Positions 43,578-52,614 of a stretch of 57,526 nt of DNA are shown one piece after another. The number at the start of each line of letters is the position of its first letter. Within the stretch, counting starts at the first letter, position 1. The DNA lies in assembly GCA_910585665.1 (NCBI GenBank), contig CAJUFI010000005.1, positions 1 to 57,526 on the forward strand. The letters run 5' to 3'. The notes below the pieces were generated by a model. That model was not told the origin of the DNA and did not search any database. It worked only from the letters and a program-made list of their open reading frames with translations. A program made the position numbers and the translations under genes. Source of the stretch: an uncultured Acetatifactor sp. GTDB lineage: Bacteria; Bacillota; Clostridia; Lachnospirales; Lachnospiraceae.

Positions 43578-44867
43578 ATGAGTTTACAGGTAGACAAATT
43601 AGAGAACAATATGGCGAAGCTGACGATTGAAGTGCCTGCTGAGGAACTGGAGAAAGCCATTGAAGGCGCATATCAGAAGAACAAGAACAGAATCAACATC
43701 CCCGGGTTCCGCAAGGGCAAGGCTCCCCGCAAGATGATCGAGCAGATGTACGGCAGGGAGATTTTCTATGAAGACGCAGCAAATGCCCTGATTCCCGATG
43801 CCTATGAGAAAGCTTACGATGAGTGCGGGGAAGAAATCGTGTCCAGCCCTCGGGTAGATGTGGTGCAGCTGGAGGCGGGAAAGCCTTTCATATTTACGGC
43901 GGAAGTGGCCCTGAAGCCTGAGGCGACCTTAGGTCAGTACAAGGGCGTCAAAGTGGACAAGGCTGATGTGACAGTCACAGAGGAAGACATCGCTGCCGAA
44001 ATCAACAAAGAGAGAGAGAAGAATTCCAGGACAGTGGAAGTCACCGACAGAGCGGTGAAAGATGGCGATATCGCCACCATCGACTTTGAAGGATTCGTGG
44101 ACGGCGTGGCTTTTGAAGGCGGCAAGGACAGCGACTATCCGCTGACCATTGGTTCCCATACATTCATCCCCGGATTCGAGGAAGAGTTGGTGGGCGCTGA
44201 GATTGGAAAAGAGACAGATGTGAACGTGACGTTCCCTGAGGACTATCAGGCAGAGGAACTGGCAGGCAAGCAGGCCGTGTTCAAATGCACGGTGAAGAAG
44301 CTTCAGGAGAAGCAGCTGCCTGAATTGGACGACGATTTTGTCGGTGAAATTTCCGAGGAGAGCGATACCGTAGAGGAATACAGAGATGAGATCCGGAAGA
44401 AACTTGCCAGCCGGAAAGAAGAGTCCGCCAAGGCTGCCAAAGAGGAAGCGGTCATCGATGCTATCATCGCGGATGCCAAGATGGACATCCCTGAGGCCAT
44501 GGTGGAGACCCAGCAGCGCCAGATGGTGCAGGACTATGCCCAGAGGCTACAGTCCCAGGGACTTTCCATGGAGCAGTATATGCAGTTCACCGGCATGACC
44601 AGAGAGATGTTGCTGGAGCAGGTGAAGCCCCAGGTCATGAGAAGAATCCAGTCCAGGCTGGTGCTGGAGGCTGTAGCTGCCGCCGAGGGGATTGAGGTCA
44701 CGGAGGAGGAGATCGCTGCGGAACTGAAGACCATGGGCGAGGTTTACCAGATAGAGCCCGATAAGGTGGAAGAGGCCCTGGGCGAGAACGGCAGAAAACA
44801 GGTGGAAGAAGACCTGAAGGTCAAGAAAGCCGTGGAGTTCGTAGTAGCGAATGCGGCAGAAGCGTGA
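43578..44867 (+). CDS. tig: trigger factor, ribosome-bound chaperone
   Basis: A 429-residue chaperone with prolyl isomerase activity. The N-terminal ribosome-binding domain has the signature GFRKGKAPRKMIEQMYG (about 44-60). The FKBP-like PPIase domain is at about 150-240 (GDIATIDFEGFVDGVAFEGG), and the C-terminal helical arms follow. The ATG at 43578, after AAGGAGG, is the normal start; a TTG 21 bp upstream is inside the ribosome site. It begins the tig-clpP-clpX cluster; clpP follows after about 120 bp. Confidence 0.96.
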   Translation: MSLQVDKLENNMAKLTIEVPAEELEKAIEGAYQKNKNRINIPGFRKGKAPRKMIEQMYGREIFYEDAANALIPDAYEKAYDECGEEIVSSPRVDVVQLEAGKPFIFTAEVALKPEATLGQYKGVKVDKADVTVTEEDIAAEINKEREKNSRTVEVTDRAVKDGDIATIDFEGFVDGVAFEGGKDSDYPLTIGSHTFIPGFEEELVGAEIGKETDVNVTFPEDYQAEELAGKQAVFKCTVKKLQEKQLPELDDDFVGEISEESDTVEEYRDEIRKKLASRKEESAKAAKEEAVIDAIIADAKMDIPEAMVETQQRQMVQDYAQRLQSQGLSMEQYMQFTGMTREMLLEQVKPQVMRRIQSRLVLEAVAAAEGIEVTEEEIAAELKTMGEVYQIEPDKVEEALGENGRKQVEEDLKVKKAVEFVVANAAEA

Positions 44868-44990
44868 GAAGAAGTTCTGAGCCTGCAGAGTACGCAGGGA
44901 AGATTATGGATGCCTATGGAGCCGGAAGCTTTTCAGAGGAAATGGTATTGTGCGGGTAGTTGCGGAATTGGAAATCAGGAGGATTATAGA

Positions 44991-45590
44991 ATGAGTTTAG
45001 TGCCTTATGTCATTGAACAGACCAGCAGGGGCGAGCGCTCCTATGATATTTATTCCAGACTTTTGAAGGACAGGATCATCATGCTGGGCGAGGAAGTGAA
45101 TGATACTTCCGCCAGCATCGTAGTGGCGCAGCTGCTGTTTTTGGAGGCGGAGGATCCGGAGAAGGATATCCATCTGTATATCAACAGCCCGGGCGGCGTC
45201 ATCACGGCGGGCATGGCTATCTATGACACCATGCATTATATCAAGTGCGACGTGTCCACAGTGTGCATCGGCATGGCGGCCAGCATGGGTTCTTTTCTGC
45301 TGGCAGGCGGTGCGAAGGGAAAGCGTTTCGCCCTTCCCAATGCGGAGATCATGATTCATCAGCCCGCAGGCGGCACCCAGGGACAGGCCACGGAAATCGA
45401 CATCGCCGCGAAGCATATCTTAAGGACCAGGGAGAAGCTGAACCATATCCTTGCGGAGAATACCGGCAGGGATTATGAGTCCATATGCGCCGACACCGAG
45501 CGCGACAACTGGATGAGCGCCGAGGAGGCAAAGGACTACGGCATCATAGACATGGTGATCAGCTCCCATGCGGTTCCGGAGACAAAATAG
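44991..45590 (+). CDS. clpP: ATP-dependent Clp protease proteolytic subunit
   Basis: A 199-residue serine protease subunit that forms the double-heptamer chamber. The catalytic triad is S98 (GMAASMGSF), H123 (IMIHQPAGG) and D172 (ERDNWMSAEEA). The N-terminal propeptide is short (start SLVPYVIEQTSRGERSYDIY). The ATG at 44991, after AGGAGG, is chosen over an in-frame ATG at 44910 because it gives the standard N-terminus. It stands between tig and clpX as in many Firmicutes. Confidence 0.97.
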   Translation: MSLVPYVIEQTSRGERSYDIYSRLLKDRIIMLGEEVNDTSASIVVAQLLFLEAEDPEKDIHLYINSPGGVITAGMAIYDTMHYIKCDVSTVCIGMAASMGSFLLAGGAKGKRFALPNAEIMIHQPAGGTQGQATEIDIAAKHILRTREKLNHILAENTGRDYESICADTERDNWMSAEEAKDYGIIDMVISSHAVPETK

Positions 45591-45705
45591 GACGCATTCT
45601 GCTCCAGGGGGACAGCCTCAGGGGCAACCCCGGCGGGGAATAGAGAGAAGCTTCGCTGTCCCCGGCGGGGCATCAAGTATGAGTCAGGAGATTTAGGAGA
45701 AGAGA

Positions 45706-46980
45706 ATGGCAGGAAAAATGATCGGAAACGACATCAGATGCTCCTTCTGTAACAAGACCCAGAACCAGGTCCGCAAATTGATTGCGGGACCGGCAGGGGT
45801 CTATATCTGCGATGACTGTGTGGACATCTGCGCGGATATTCTGGAGGAGGAGCTGCAGGACGAGGAAGAGGAGGAATCGGTTCGTCCTGATATCAATCTT
45901 TTGAAGCCCATAGAGATCAAGAGCTTTCTGGACGAGTATGTAGTAGGCCAGGAGGAGGCGAAGAAAGTGCTCTCAGTGGCCGTCTACAACCATTACAAGA
46001 GGGTGATGGCGCCCAGGGATCTGGACGATGTGGAGCTGCAGAAGAGCAATATCATCATGGTGGGCCCCACGGGCTCCGGCAAGACTTATCTGGCGCAGAC
46101 GCTGGCGAAGATCATCAACGTGCCCTTTGCGATTGCGGACGCGACGACCCTCACCGAAGCGGGATATGTGGGCGAGGATGTGGAGAACATTCTGCTGAAG
46201 CTGATCACGGCGGCGGACTATGATGTGGAGAGGGCGCAGTACGGCATCATCTATATCGATGAGATTGACAAGATTACCAAGAAAGGCGAAAACGTCTCCA
46301 TCACCCGGGATGTGTCAGGGGAAGGCGTCCAGCAGGCGCTTCTGAAGATCGTGGAGGGGACAGTGGCCAACGTGCCGCCCCAGGGGGGCAGAAAGCATCC
46401 GCATCAGGAGCTGATTTCCATCGATACCTCCAATATCCTTTTCATCTGCGGCGGCGCATTTGACGGCTTGGAGAAAATCGTGGAGTCTCGGCTGGACCGC
46501 AAGGCTATCGGTTTCAACACGGAAGTCACCCAGAAGTCGTCCAGGGAGCTGGACGATCTGCTGCAGGCGGTGACGCCTCAGGACCTGGTGAAGTTCGGCC
46601 TGATTCCTGAGTTCGTGGGACGCGTGCCCATCACCGTCGCACTGAAGGGACTGGACAGGGACGCGCTGGTGCGCATCCTGAAAGAGCCGAAGAATGCCCT
46701 GATTAAGCAGTATCGGAAGCTGTTCGACATGGACGATGTGGAGCTGAATTTCGAGGAAGAGGCCATCAAAGCCATCGCTGCCAAGGCTTTTGAGCGCAAG
46801 ACAGGGGCCAGAGGGCTGCGTTCCATCATGGAGAGCATCCTGATGGATACCATGTACCAGATTCCTTCCGATGAGAGCATAGAGGAGTGTGTCATCACCG
46901 AAGCCACCGTGGAGGAAGGAAATGCCCCCATGGTCTTCCGCAAGAATGAGCGCAGGAGAAATCTGGATAAAGCAATGTGA
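45706..46980 (+). CDS. clpX: Clp protease ATP-binding subunit ClpX
   Basis: A 424-residue AAA+ unfoldase that feeds ClpP. An N-terminal zinc domain has C12, C15, C35 and C38. Walker A is GPTGSGKT (120-127). Walker B is IIYIDEIDKI, the pore loop region is GYVGEDVEN, and sensor 2 is GARGLRSIME. The IGF-type ClpP-docking loop is KAIGFNTE. Length is normal. It is followed by a short terminator and then engB; lon, which often sits here, is missing. Confidence 0.97.
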   Translation: MAGKMIGNDIRCSFCNKTQNQVRKLIAGPAGVYICDDCVDICADILEEELQDEEEEESVRPDINLLKPIEIKSFLDEYVVGQEEAKKVLSVAVYNHYKRVMAPRDLDDVELQKSNIIMVGPTGSGKTYLAQTLAKIINVPFAIADATTLTEAGYVGEDVENILLKLITAADYDVERAQYGIIYIDEIDKITKKGENVSITRDVSGEGVQQALLKIVEGTVANVPPQGGRKHPHQELISIDTSNILFICGGAFDGLEKIVESRLDRKAIGFNTEVTQKSSRELDDLLQAVTPQDLVKFGLIPEFVGRVPITVALKGLDRDALVRILKEPKNALIKQYRKLFDMDDVELNFEEEAIKAIAAKAFERKTGARGLRSIMESILMDTMYQIPSDESIEECVITEATVEEGNAPMVFRKNERRRNLDKAM

Positions 46981-46990
46981 ATCTGAATGG

Positions 46991-47015
46991 AACGCCGTCC
47001 CTGTGACGGCGTTTT
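46991..47015 (+). terminator. short terminator between clpX and engB
   Basis: ACGCCGTC (46992-46999), loop CCTGT, GACGGCGT (47005-47012), TTT. It may be partly read through, because engB starts 40 bp later with no evident promoter. Confidence 0.7.
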
Positions 47016-47054
47016 GTAAATTTGTGGCTGCAGACCAGAAAGGATATACAAGAC

Positions 47055-47648
47055 ATGGTGATCAAGGAAGTCAGTCTGGAGACAGTGTGCGGCATTACCA
47101 GCAAGCTGCCGGACAATCAGCTGCCGGAGGTGGCGTTCGCGGGCAAGAGCAATGTGGGAAAGTCGTCTCTGATCAACGCGCTGATGAACCGCAAATCCCT
47201 TGCCCGTACAAGCTCCCAGCCGGGCAAGACTCAGACAATCAATTTTTTTAATGTGAACAATGCGATGTATTTCGTGGATCTGCCGGGCTACGGCTACGCC
47301 AAGGCCAACGTGAAGGTGAAAGAGCAGTGGGGCAAGATGGTGGAGAGATATCTGCACAAGTCCAGGCAGCTGCGGCAGGTCTTCCATTTGATCGATATCC
47401 GGCACGCGCCCTCGGAGAACGACCGCATGATGTACGATTGGATTTTGCACAATGGCTATCATCCGATCATCATCGCTACGAAGCTGGACAAGATCAAACG
47501 GAGCCAGATACAAAAGCAATTGAATCTGATCCTCAGCACCCTGGAGGCGGAGAAGGGGACGGCCATCATCCCTTTTTCGGCAGAGACCAAGCAGGGGCGT
47601 GAGGAGATATACGCGATACTGGACGGTATCCTGGAGGAAAATTCGTGA
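47055..47648 (+). CDS. engB: ribosome biogenesis GTP-binding protein EngB (YsxC/YihA)
   Basis: A 197-residue GTPase needed for 50S ribosome assembly. G1 is GKSNVGKSS (30-38), G2 is the region SQPGKTQTINFF, G3 is DLPGYGYAK, G4 is ATKLDKI (TKxD) and G5 is the PFSAET segment. Start ATG 47055 after AAAGGA; an upstream in-frame ATG lies in the terminator region. Its stop overlaps the next GTG start as GTGA. Confidence 0.95.
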   Translation: MVIKEVSLETVCGITSKLPDNQLPEVAFAGKSNVGKSSLINALMNRKSLARTSSQPGKTQTINFFNVNNAMYFVDLPGYGYAKANVKVKEQWGKMVERYLHKSRQLRQVFHLIDIRHAPSENDRMMYDWILHNGYHPIIIATKLDKIKRSQIQKQLNLILSTLEAEKGTAIIPFSAETKQGREEIYAILDGILEENS

Positions 47649-48874
47649 AAAAATACTGTAAAGCACTAGTGAACCTTGGGGTGGCGGCTGTGATATTGGC
47701 AGCGGTCCTGTTCCTTCTGCCCAGGCTGTTCCTGTTCTTCATGCCTTTCGTGGCCGGTTGGATCATCGCCCTGATCGCCAGTCCTCTGGTGCGTTTTTTT
47801 GAGGAAAAGGTGAAGCTGAAGCGGAAAGCGGGCAGCGCCTTTGTCATCATCGTCATCATCGCCCTGGTAGTGCTGATGATTTATATTGTCTGCGCCCAGC
47901 TTTTTGAGCAGATTATAGGGCTGGGGAGGGCCCTGCCGGAGATGATGGAGGGCATGGAGTCGGATCTGGAGAGCATAGGGAAGAACCTGAACCTTCTGCT
48001 GGCCAGGCTGCCGGGGAATATCCAGCTGAACCTGGGCGACCGGGGGATAGAGCTGGAAAGCTATCTGGGAGAGCTATTGGAGCGCTTCGGCTCCCCTACG
48101 ATTGAGGCTGCCGGGAATCTGGCCAAGCTGCTGCCGGGCATCTTCATCGGGATGATCATGGCCCTTCTCTCCGCCTATTTCTTCGTGGCGGAAAGGCATC
48201 AGCTGAACGAGTGGTTCTGGAAGCATATGCCCGCGTCCGTGAAGATGCGCTACAGGGTGGTCCGTCACAGCTTGGGCAAATCCGTGGGCGGCTATTTCAA
48301 GGCCCAGCTGAAGATTGAAGTGTGGATGTACTTTCTGCTGCTGCTGGGCCTGGGTATCCTGCGGGTGAATTATTTCGGGCTCATAGCACTGGGCATCGCC
48401 ATACTGGATTTCCTTCCCTTCCTGGGCACAGGCACAGTGCTGATTCCCTGGGCAGTCATCCGGATTCTGACCGCCCAGTACCAGACGGCCATCGGACTTC
48501 TGGTGATCTGGGGCGTGGGGCAGCTGGCGAGACAGCTGATTCAGCCGAAGATAGTGGGAGATTCCATCGGGGTGCCTCCGCTGCCTACGTTGTTTCTGCT
48601 CTATATCGGATACAAGGTCGGCGGCGTGATCGGCATGATCCTGGCAGTGCCGCTGGGGCTGCTGGTGTACTCCCTGTATCAGGACGGGGCCTTCGACACC
48701 ACCAAGAACAGCGTGCTGGTCCTGACGGCGGGCATCAACCGCTTCCGAAGGCTGGAGAAGGAGGACATGGCCGAGGTGGAGGAGATGCACCGGCGCAATG
48801 AAGAGGAGGCCAAAAGGCTGGAGGAGGCAGAGGCACAGCAGGAGCCGCCCAAAAAGAAAAAAGCAGAAAAATGA
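47645..48874 (+). CDS. AI-2E-family (DUF20) membrane transporter
   Basis: A 409-residue protein with about eight membrane helices and the family pattern. N-terminal helices are at 10-50, followed by a long soluble segment to about 150. Then come FIGMIMALLSAYFFVAERHQ, LGKSVGGYFKAQL, GILDFLPF-type LDFLPFLGTG and the hydrophobic QPKIVGDSIGVPPLPTLF end. The C-terminus is charged (EEAKRLEEAE, then KKKK). Members export small molecules or act as Na+/H+ antiporters; the substrate is unknown. It starts with GTG overlapping engB. Confidence 0.88.
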   Translation: MKKYCKALVNLGVAAVILAAVLFLLPRLFLFFMPFVAGWIIALIASPLVRFFEEKVKLKRKAGSAFVIIVIIALVVLMIYIVCAQLFEQIIGLGRALPEMMEGMESDLESIGKNLNLLLARLPGNIQLNLGDRGIELESYLGELLERFGSPTIEAAGNLAKLLPGIFIGMIMALLSAYFFVAERHQLNEWFWKHMPASVKMRYRVVRHSLGKSVGGYFKAQLKIEVWMYFLLLLGLGILRVNYFGLIALGIAILDFLPFLGTGTVLIPWAVIRILTAQYQTAIGLLVIWGVGQLARQLIQPKIVGDSIGVPPLPTLFLLYIGYKVGGVIGMILAVPLGLLVYSLYQDGAFDTTKNSVLVLTAGINRFRRLEKEDMAEVEEMHRRNEEEAKRLEEAEAQQEPPKKKKAEK

Positions 48875-48882
48875 AAAAAATT

Positions 48883-48945
48883 GAAACTTTTGACCGGGAA
48901 AACCAGTCTATATAGTAGAGAGTGTCTAAAAGCGCTCTCTTTTTT
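48883..48945 (+). promoter_or_regulatory. ECF-type promoter (copy 2) running into a terminator hairpin
   Basis: GAAACTTTT (48883) and GTCTATATAGT (48906-48916), with 20 bp between GAAAC and CTATA, match the promoter at 15049. Immediately after, AGAGAGTG (48917-48924) and CGCTCTCT (48933-48940) form a stem followed by six T, so the start site and a terminator coincide. It may end the AI-2E gene, or give a very short RNA. Confidence 0.6.
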
Positions 48946-49164
48946 AAGTCCTTTCATCCGTTGTAACTGTTTTTCCGGGGAGGAATGTGCTATGTTGGAA
49001 GCAGGCCGGGAGATTTTACGAAGATGCACAATATTTAAAAGATTTATGCAACTTTGATACAAAATTATTTTACAATATTTGCAGTAAAACGATATGCAAC
49101 GGGATATTAATAGTAGAATGGGGAATCACATTCCAAAGAAAAGGTTTGGCACAGACGAACTGAA

Positions 49165-49734
49165 ATGATAAAAGCAGACACGGATCAGCAGGAACTACAA
49201 CTAAAGATTGACGAGTATGGTGATATGCTGTTCAGGCTCTGCTACGTGCGCCTTCAGAACGTGCAGGACGCGGAGGATGTGGTACAGGAGGTCTTCTATC
49301 AGTATCTGAAGAGCCTTCCTGATTTCCAAAGCCAGGAGCATGAAAAGGCATGGTTTCTGAAGGTGGCCCTGAACGCCTGCAGAAAGGTCTGGCGCAGCGC
49401 CTGGAGGCGGCACCGAAGCGCCTGGCAGCCGGAGGAGGGCGGCCGGAGGGAGGATTTCCCGGACTGTGACTGGTCGGAGCGGGAAGGCGGCTCCTCTGCC
49501 TGCGGACCGGAGGAGCGCGCCGTCAGGCGGGAGGAGAGCCGTTGCCTGCTGGAGGCGGTGATGGCCCTGCCGGAGAAGTATCGGGACGTGATTCATCTCT
49601 TCTACTATGAGGAGCTTTCGGTGAAGGAAATCTCTCAGGTCACAGGCCGGGGGGAGTCCACGGTCACTTCGCAGCTTACCAGAGGGAGAGGGTTGCTGAG
49701 AAAGTCGCTGAAGGAGGAATATGACTTTGGATAA
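49165..49734 (+). CDS. ECF-type RNA polymerase sigma factor (2)
   Basis: A 189-residue group IV sigma factor. Region 2 is at about 10-85 (LFRLCYVRLQNVQDAEDVVQ, with the DVVQEVFYQYLK core). Region 4 is at 130-180 (VIHLFYYEELSVKEISQVT, then GESTVTSQLTRGRGLL). The linker between them is long and charged. It overlaps the anti-sigma gene by 14 bp. The matching GAAAC-type promoters at 15049 and 48883 could be its targets, the second being 240 bp upstream, but a hairpin terminator lies between. The start ATG has no strong ribosome site. Confidence 0.92.
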   Translation: MIKADTDQQELQLKIDEYGDMLFRLCYVRLQNVQDAEDVVQEVFYQYLKSLPDFQSQEHEKAWFLKVALNACRKVWRSAWRRHRSAWQPEEGGRREDFPDCDWSEREGGSSACGPEERAVRREESRCLLEAVMALPEKYRDVIHLFYYEELSVKEISQVTGRGESTVTSQLTRGRGLLRKSLKEEYDFG

Positions 49735-50551
49735 ATTTCGGGATGCATATCGGGAGGCTTCAAGAGAGCTGCCCCGGATGTCGCTCAGCGTGGAGGATGT
49801 CCGCGACGAAATCCATCATCACAAGATGCAGCGCCAGAGGCGGAAAATCCTGCTGACCAGAGGGTGCACGGCTGCCGCCATATTCCTTTTGTGCGGCGTG
49901 GGGACAGTGGCAGCGAAGAACTACAGGGAAAGCGTCATTTCCGTAGGCGAGAGCGGCTTCGTCATCACAAGCGTACAGGAAGAGGCCCAGGCGGCGATAG
50001 CGGAGGACCTGGCCGGGCTTTCGGATATAGCCGCATTTTTGAAACTAGGGGGGGCATTTTCCACAGAGGACGATATCCCTGACGGGGATGTCGAAGAGTA
50101 CATTGAGCCTGAGATTGCGGAATATGATTCCCTGGAGGAATTCCTGGCCAATGAGGACATGGTGGTGGCGGTTCCCCCAAAAGAGCTCTTTTCCAGAGAG
50201 TTCACCACCGAACGGATATGCGTGATTGATGAGGGTGTGGACGTGCATATGGATTTCATGAATGAAGATTCCTGTTTCATGCTGCACCTGATGGACAACA
50301 GAGGTTATGAAAGCTACAGTTCGGCCACGTCCTATATGGGGCGCAGCTGCAACGAGAGAAGCTTCGTGAACAGCCAGGGACTAAGCTATGTAATGTTCGA
50401 TACCGTGGACGAGGCAGGGGAGATCCAATCCGTCCACGCGGTGATTTCCGTGAACGGCAGGGATCTGTCCATGAGTTTCGCGGGATTTGAAGAGGAAGAA
50501 ATTGAACGGGTCCTGAATGGCCTGGACTTGACGGTTTATTATCAAGATTAA
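49721..50551 (+). CDS. membrane anti-sigma factor
   Basis: A 276-residue single-pass protein. The N-terminal cytoplasmic part (1-48) is basic and ends in KMQRQRRKILLTRG; one membrane helix lies at about 49-66 (CTAAAIFLLCGVGTVAA). The extracytoplasmic domain (70-276) is acidic, without a family I can name. Position and layout (overlap with the sigma gene) identify it as the cognate anti-sigma. Its signal is unknown. Confidence 0.8.
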   Translation: MTLDKFRDAYREASRELPRMSLSVEDVRDEIHHHKMQRQRRKILLTRGCTAAAIFLLCGVGTVAAKNYRESVISVGESGFVITSVQEEAQAAIAEDLAGLSDIAAFLKLGGAFSTEDDIPDGDVEEYIEPEIAEYDSLEEFLANEDMVVAVPPKELFSREFTTERICVIDEGVDVHMDFMNEDSCFMLHLMDNRGYESYSSATSYMGRSCNERSFVNSQGLSYVMFDTVDEAGEIQSVHAVISVNGRDLSMSFAGFEEEEIERVLNGLDLTVYYQD

Positions 50552-50588
50552 CAGTCACTTGGTTGGCTGGGAGAGGATGGAGGATACG

Positions 50589-51287
50589 ATGGAGAAAAAT
50601 ATTCTGGTGTATAACAATAAGACAGGCATCGCGGAGAAGATGGCGCCTTTGTTCGCAGGGGAAGGGCTTTCGGTGCTGGTAGCGGCGGATATAGAGCATC
50701 TGTATACGATATTGAGCAGCGCGCAGATACATCTGATGCTGGTGGACGTGGAACTGAACGACAAGGGATGGGACCGGGGCATCGAGATGATTGCGAACCT
50801 TCGGAAAAAGAGCAGCATCCCGCTTATCGTGGTCTCCGCCCAGTCCGCGGAGACGGCTAAGATCATGGCGCTGGAAGCGGGAGCGGACGATTATGTGACA
50901 TCCGACTGCAATCCACTGGAGCTGATGGCCAGGATCAAGTCCCAGCTGCGCAGATATACCCAGCTGGTGAACATGTGCGCGAACATCGACAGAATCTACA
51001 GGGTGGACGATTTGGTCATAGACGACACCCAGAGGAAGGTCACCGTGGAGGGGAAGAATGTGCGGCTGACCCCTATCGAATATAAGATACTGCGTTTCCT
51101 GGTGCAGCAGAGAGGCAAGGTATTCTCCAACAGCCAGATATATGAGAATATCTGGCACATGCAGGCCATCGGGGCCGACAATACCATAGCGGTGCACATC
51201 CGCCATATCAGAGAGAAGATCGAGAAGAATCCGAAAGAACCCAGGTACCTGAAAGTGGTATGGGGAAATGGCTATAAGGTGGGATGA
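50589..51287 (+). CDS. OmpR-family response regulator with degenerate receiver
   Basis: A 232-residue protein. The receiver is at 1-115 and the OmpR winged helix at 135-230 (RLTPIEYKILRFLVQQRGKV, then TIAVHIRHIREKIE). In the receiver the usual acidic pair after strand 1 is N9-N10 (ILVYNNKTG). The phospho-acceptor position is D53, and the conserved Lys of the last loop is S105 (DDYVTSDCNP). Without the pair and the Lys it is unlikely to be regulated by normal phosphorylation. No histidine kinase is adjacent. The ATG at 50589, after GGAGG, is preferred to the in-frame ATG at 50577. Confidence 0.88.
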   Translation: MEKNILVYNNKTGIAEKMAPLFAGEGLSVLVAADIEHLYTILSSAQIHLMLVDVELNDKGWDRGIEMIANLRKKSSIPLIVVSAQSAETAKIMALEAGADDYVTSDCNPLELMARIKSQLRRYTQLVNMCANIDRIYRVDDLVIDDTQRKVTVEGKNVRLTPIEYKILRFLVQQRGKVFSNSQIYENIWHMQAIGADNTIAVHIRHIREKIEKNPKEPRYLKVVWGNGYKVG

Positions 51288-51294
51288 TGAGAGA

Positions 51295-51319
51295 GGGCAG
51301 GCGCAGGGCCTGCCCTTTT
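51295..51319 (+). terminator. rho-independent terminator of the response regulator
   Basis: GGGCAGGC (51295-51302) and GCCTGCCC (51308-51315) form a perfect stem, followed by TTTT. Confidence 0.85.
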
Positions 51320-51389
51320 CCTTATCTTTTCCTATTTCTGTAAAAGATGTCTATTGACAGATTATGGATAAAATATTATCGTAGTGTGA

Positions 51390-51518
51390 GTAGAGCCGCA
51401 GGCGGACAAGTTTGCCTTGCAAGCCGGCATGCCCAAGAGCGTCCTGTACGCTTTGGGCAGGGGCAATCTTTCAGGGGACGTTCCTTTTGGGGCTTTATGT
51501 TTTTCAGGGGCCTGGTGA
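51390..51518 (+). pseudogene. fragment of an XRE-family HTH gene
   Basis: In one frame the text reads ADKFALQAGMPKSVLYALGR and then GNLSGDVPFG before a stop. This is the two-helix HTH pattern of XRE proteins that lost its first helix and its tail. No start codon or ribosome site. It lies between the response regulator terminator and traX-like gene. Confidence 0.4.
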
Positions 51519-51551
51519 GGAGATTTTTGTTGAGTGGGAGGATATGGAAGT

Positions 51552-52571
51552 ATGGAAGGGGTGCAATCGGGGATGCAGACAGGGGGGGACGGAGCAGGGA
51601 GTGCGGGAAGGCCGGGATTCAGCGGCAGCACGATTAAGATAATCGCGGTGGCGGCGATGCTGATTGACCATGCGGCTGCGACGGTGCTGGCACGCTATCT
51701 GATTGGAGGGATCCGGGAGGCGGCCGATACAGGGACGACGCAGAATTGGCTTGCGGAGAACGCCATGTGGTATGATATCTATGATGTGATGCGGGGAATC
51801 GGCAGGCTGGGATTTCCGATTTTCTGCTTTCTGCTGGTAGAGGGGTACCAGAGGACCAGGGATGTGAAGAAGTATGCGCTGCGGCTGGGGCTGTTCGCTT
51901 TGATCTCGGATGTGCCCTTTGATTTGGCCATCTGCGGCACGCCTTTTCATATGGGGTACCAGAATGTGTATTTCACGCTGCTTTTGGGGCTGCTTGCGCT
52001 GTGGGCCTATGGGTTTTTCGGGAAATTCGGACAGGAGGGGAAGGCGGATCTGCCTGCGCCGGTCCGGATCGGATCCATGGTCACAGGGGTGGTGGCGCCA
52101 GTCCTGTATCTGGGGCTTGGCATGCGGAAACAGGTGGTTACGGTAGAATTTCCCTATAAGACTTGTCTGGCGGTGGCTGCGGTCATTGTGTGCGGTCTGG
52201 CGGGATACGGGATCTGGAAGGGGCTGCGGAGCGTCCAGACGGCCTGCATGGACATGACTGCGCTGGCAGCCTGCATGATAATTGCCATGTATCTGGAGAC
52301 GGATTATTCGGGCATGGGAGTGCTGACGATTACGGCTATATATCTGTTCCGGAGACGGAAGGCGCTGGCCATGCTGGCCGGCTGCGTCGTGCTGTGCGTC
52401 ATGAGCCTCAGCGAGGTCTACGCCCTGTTCGCCGTTCTGCCCATTGCCCTGTACAATGGGCAGCGGGGTATGAAGATGAAATATTTCTTTTACGCCTTCT
52501 ATCCGGTGCATCTGTTGCTGCTGTATGCGGCAGCGGTGCTTCTGGGGCTGGGGAGCGTGATTTTGCTATAG
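51552..52571 (+). CDS. TraX family membrane protein
   Basis: A 339-residue protein with nine or ten membrane helices. It matches the TraX acyltransferase-like group: IIAVAAMLIDHAA near residue 30, RGIGRLGFPIFCFLLVEGYQ (family signature), RLGLFALISDVPFDLAI, GYQNVYFTLLLGLLAL, and MKYFFYAFYPVHLLLLY at the end. F-plasmid TraX acetylates pilin; chromosomal relatives in Firmicutes are of unknown function. ATG 51552 with GGGAGG is preferred over an upstream GTG. Confidence 0.85.
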   Translation: MEGVQSGMQTGGDGAGSAGRPGFSGSTIKIIAVAAMLIDHAAATVLARYLIGGIREAADTGTTQNWLAENAMWYDIYDVMRGIGRLGFPIFCFLLVEGYQRTRDVKKYALRLGLFALISDVPFDLAICGTPFHMGYQNVYFTLLLGLLALWAYGFFGKFGQEGKADLPAPVRIGSMVTGVVAPVLYLGLGMRKQVVTVEFPYKTCLAVAAVIVCGLAGYGIWKGLRSVQTACMDMTALAACMIIAMYLETDYSGMGVLTITAIYLFRRRKALAMLAGCVVLCVMSLSEVYALFAVLPIALYNGQRGMKMKYFFYAFYPVHLLLLYAAAVLLGLGSVILL

Positions 52572-52614
52572 AGATCCCCGGGGACGGGGGGTTGCGAGGA
52601 GGGTGTGGAACATT

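Noticed and set aside
45620..45680. Two CCCCGGCGGGG blocks between clpP and clpX
   Set aside because: Short GC-rich self-complementary words without a T run; no function can be supported.
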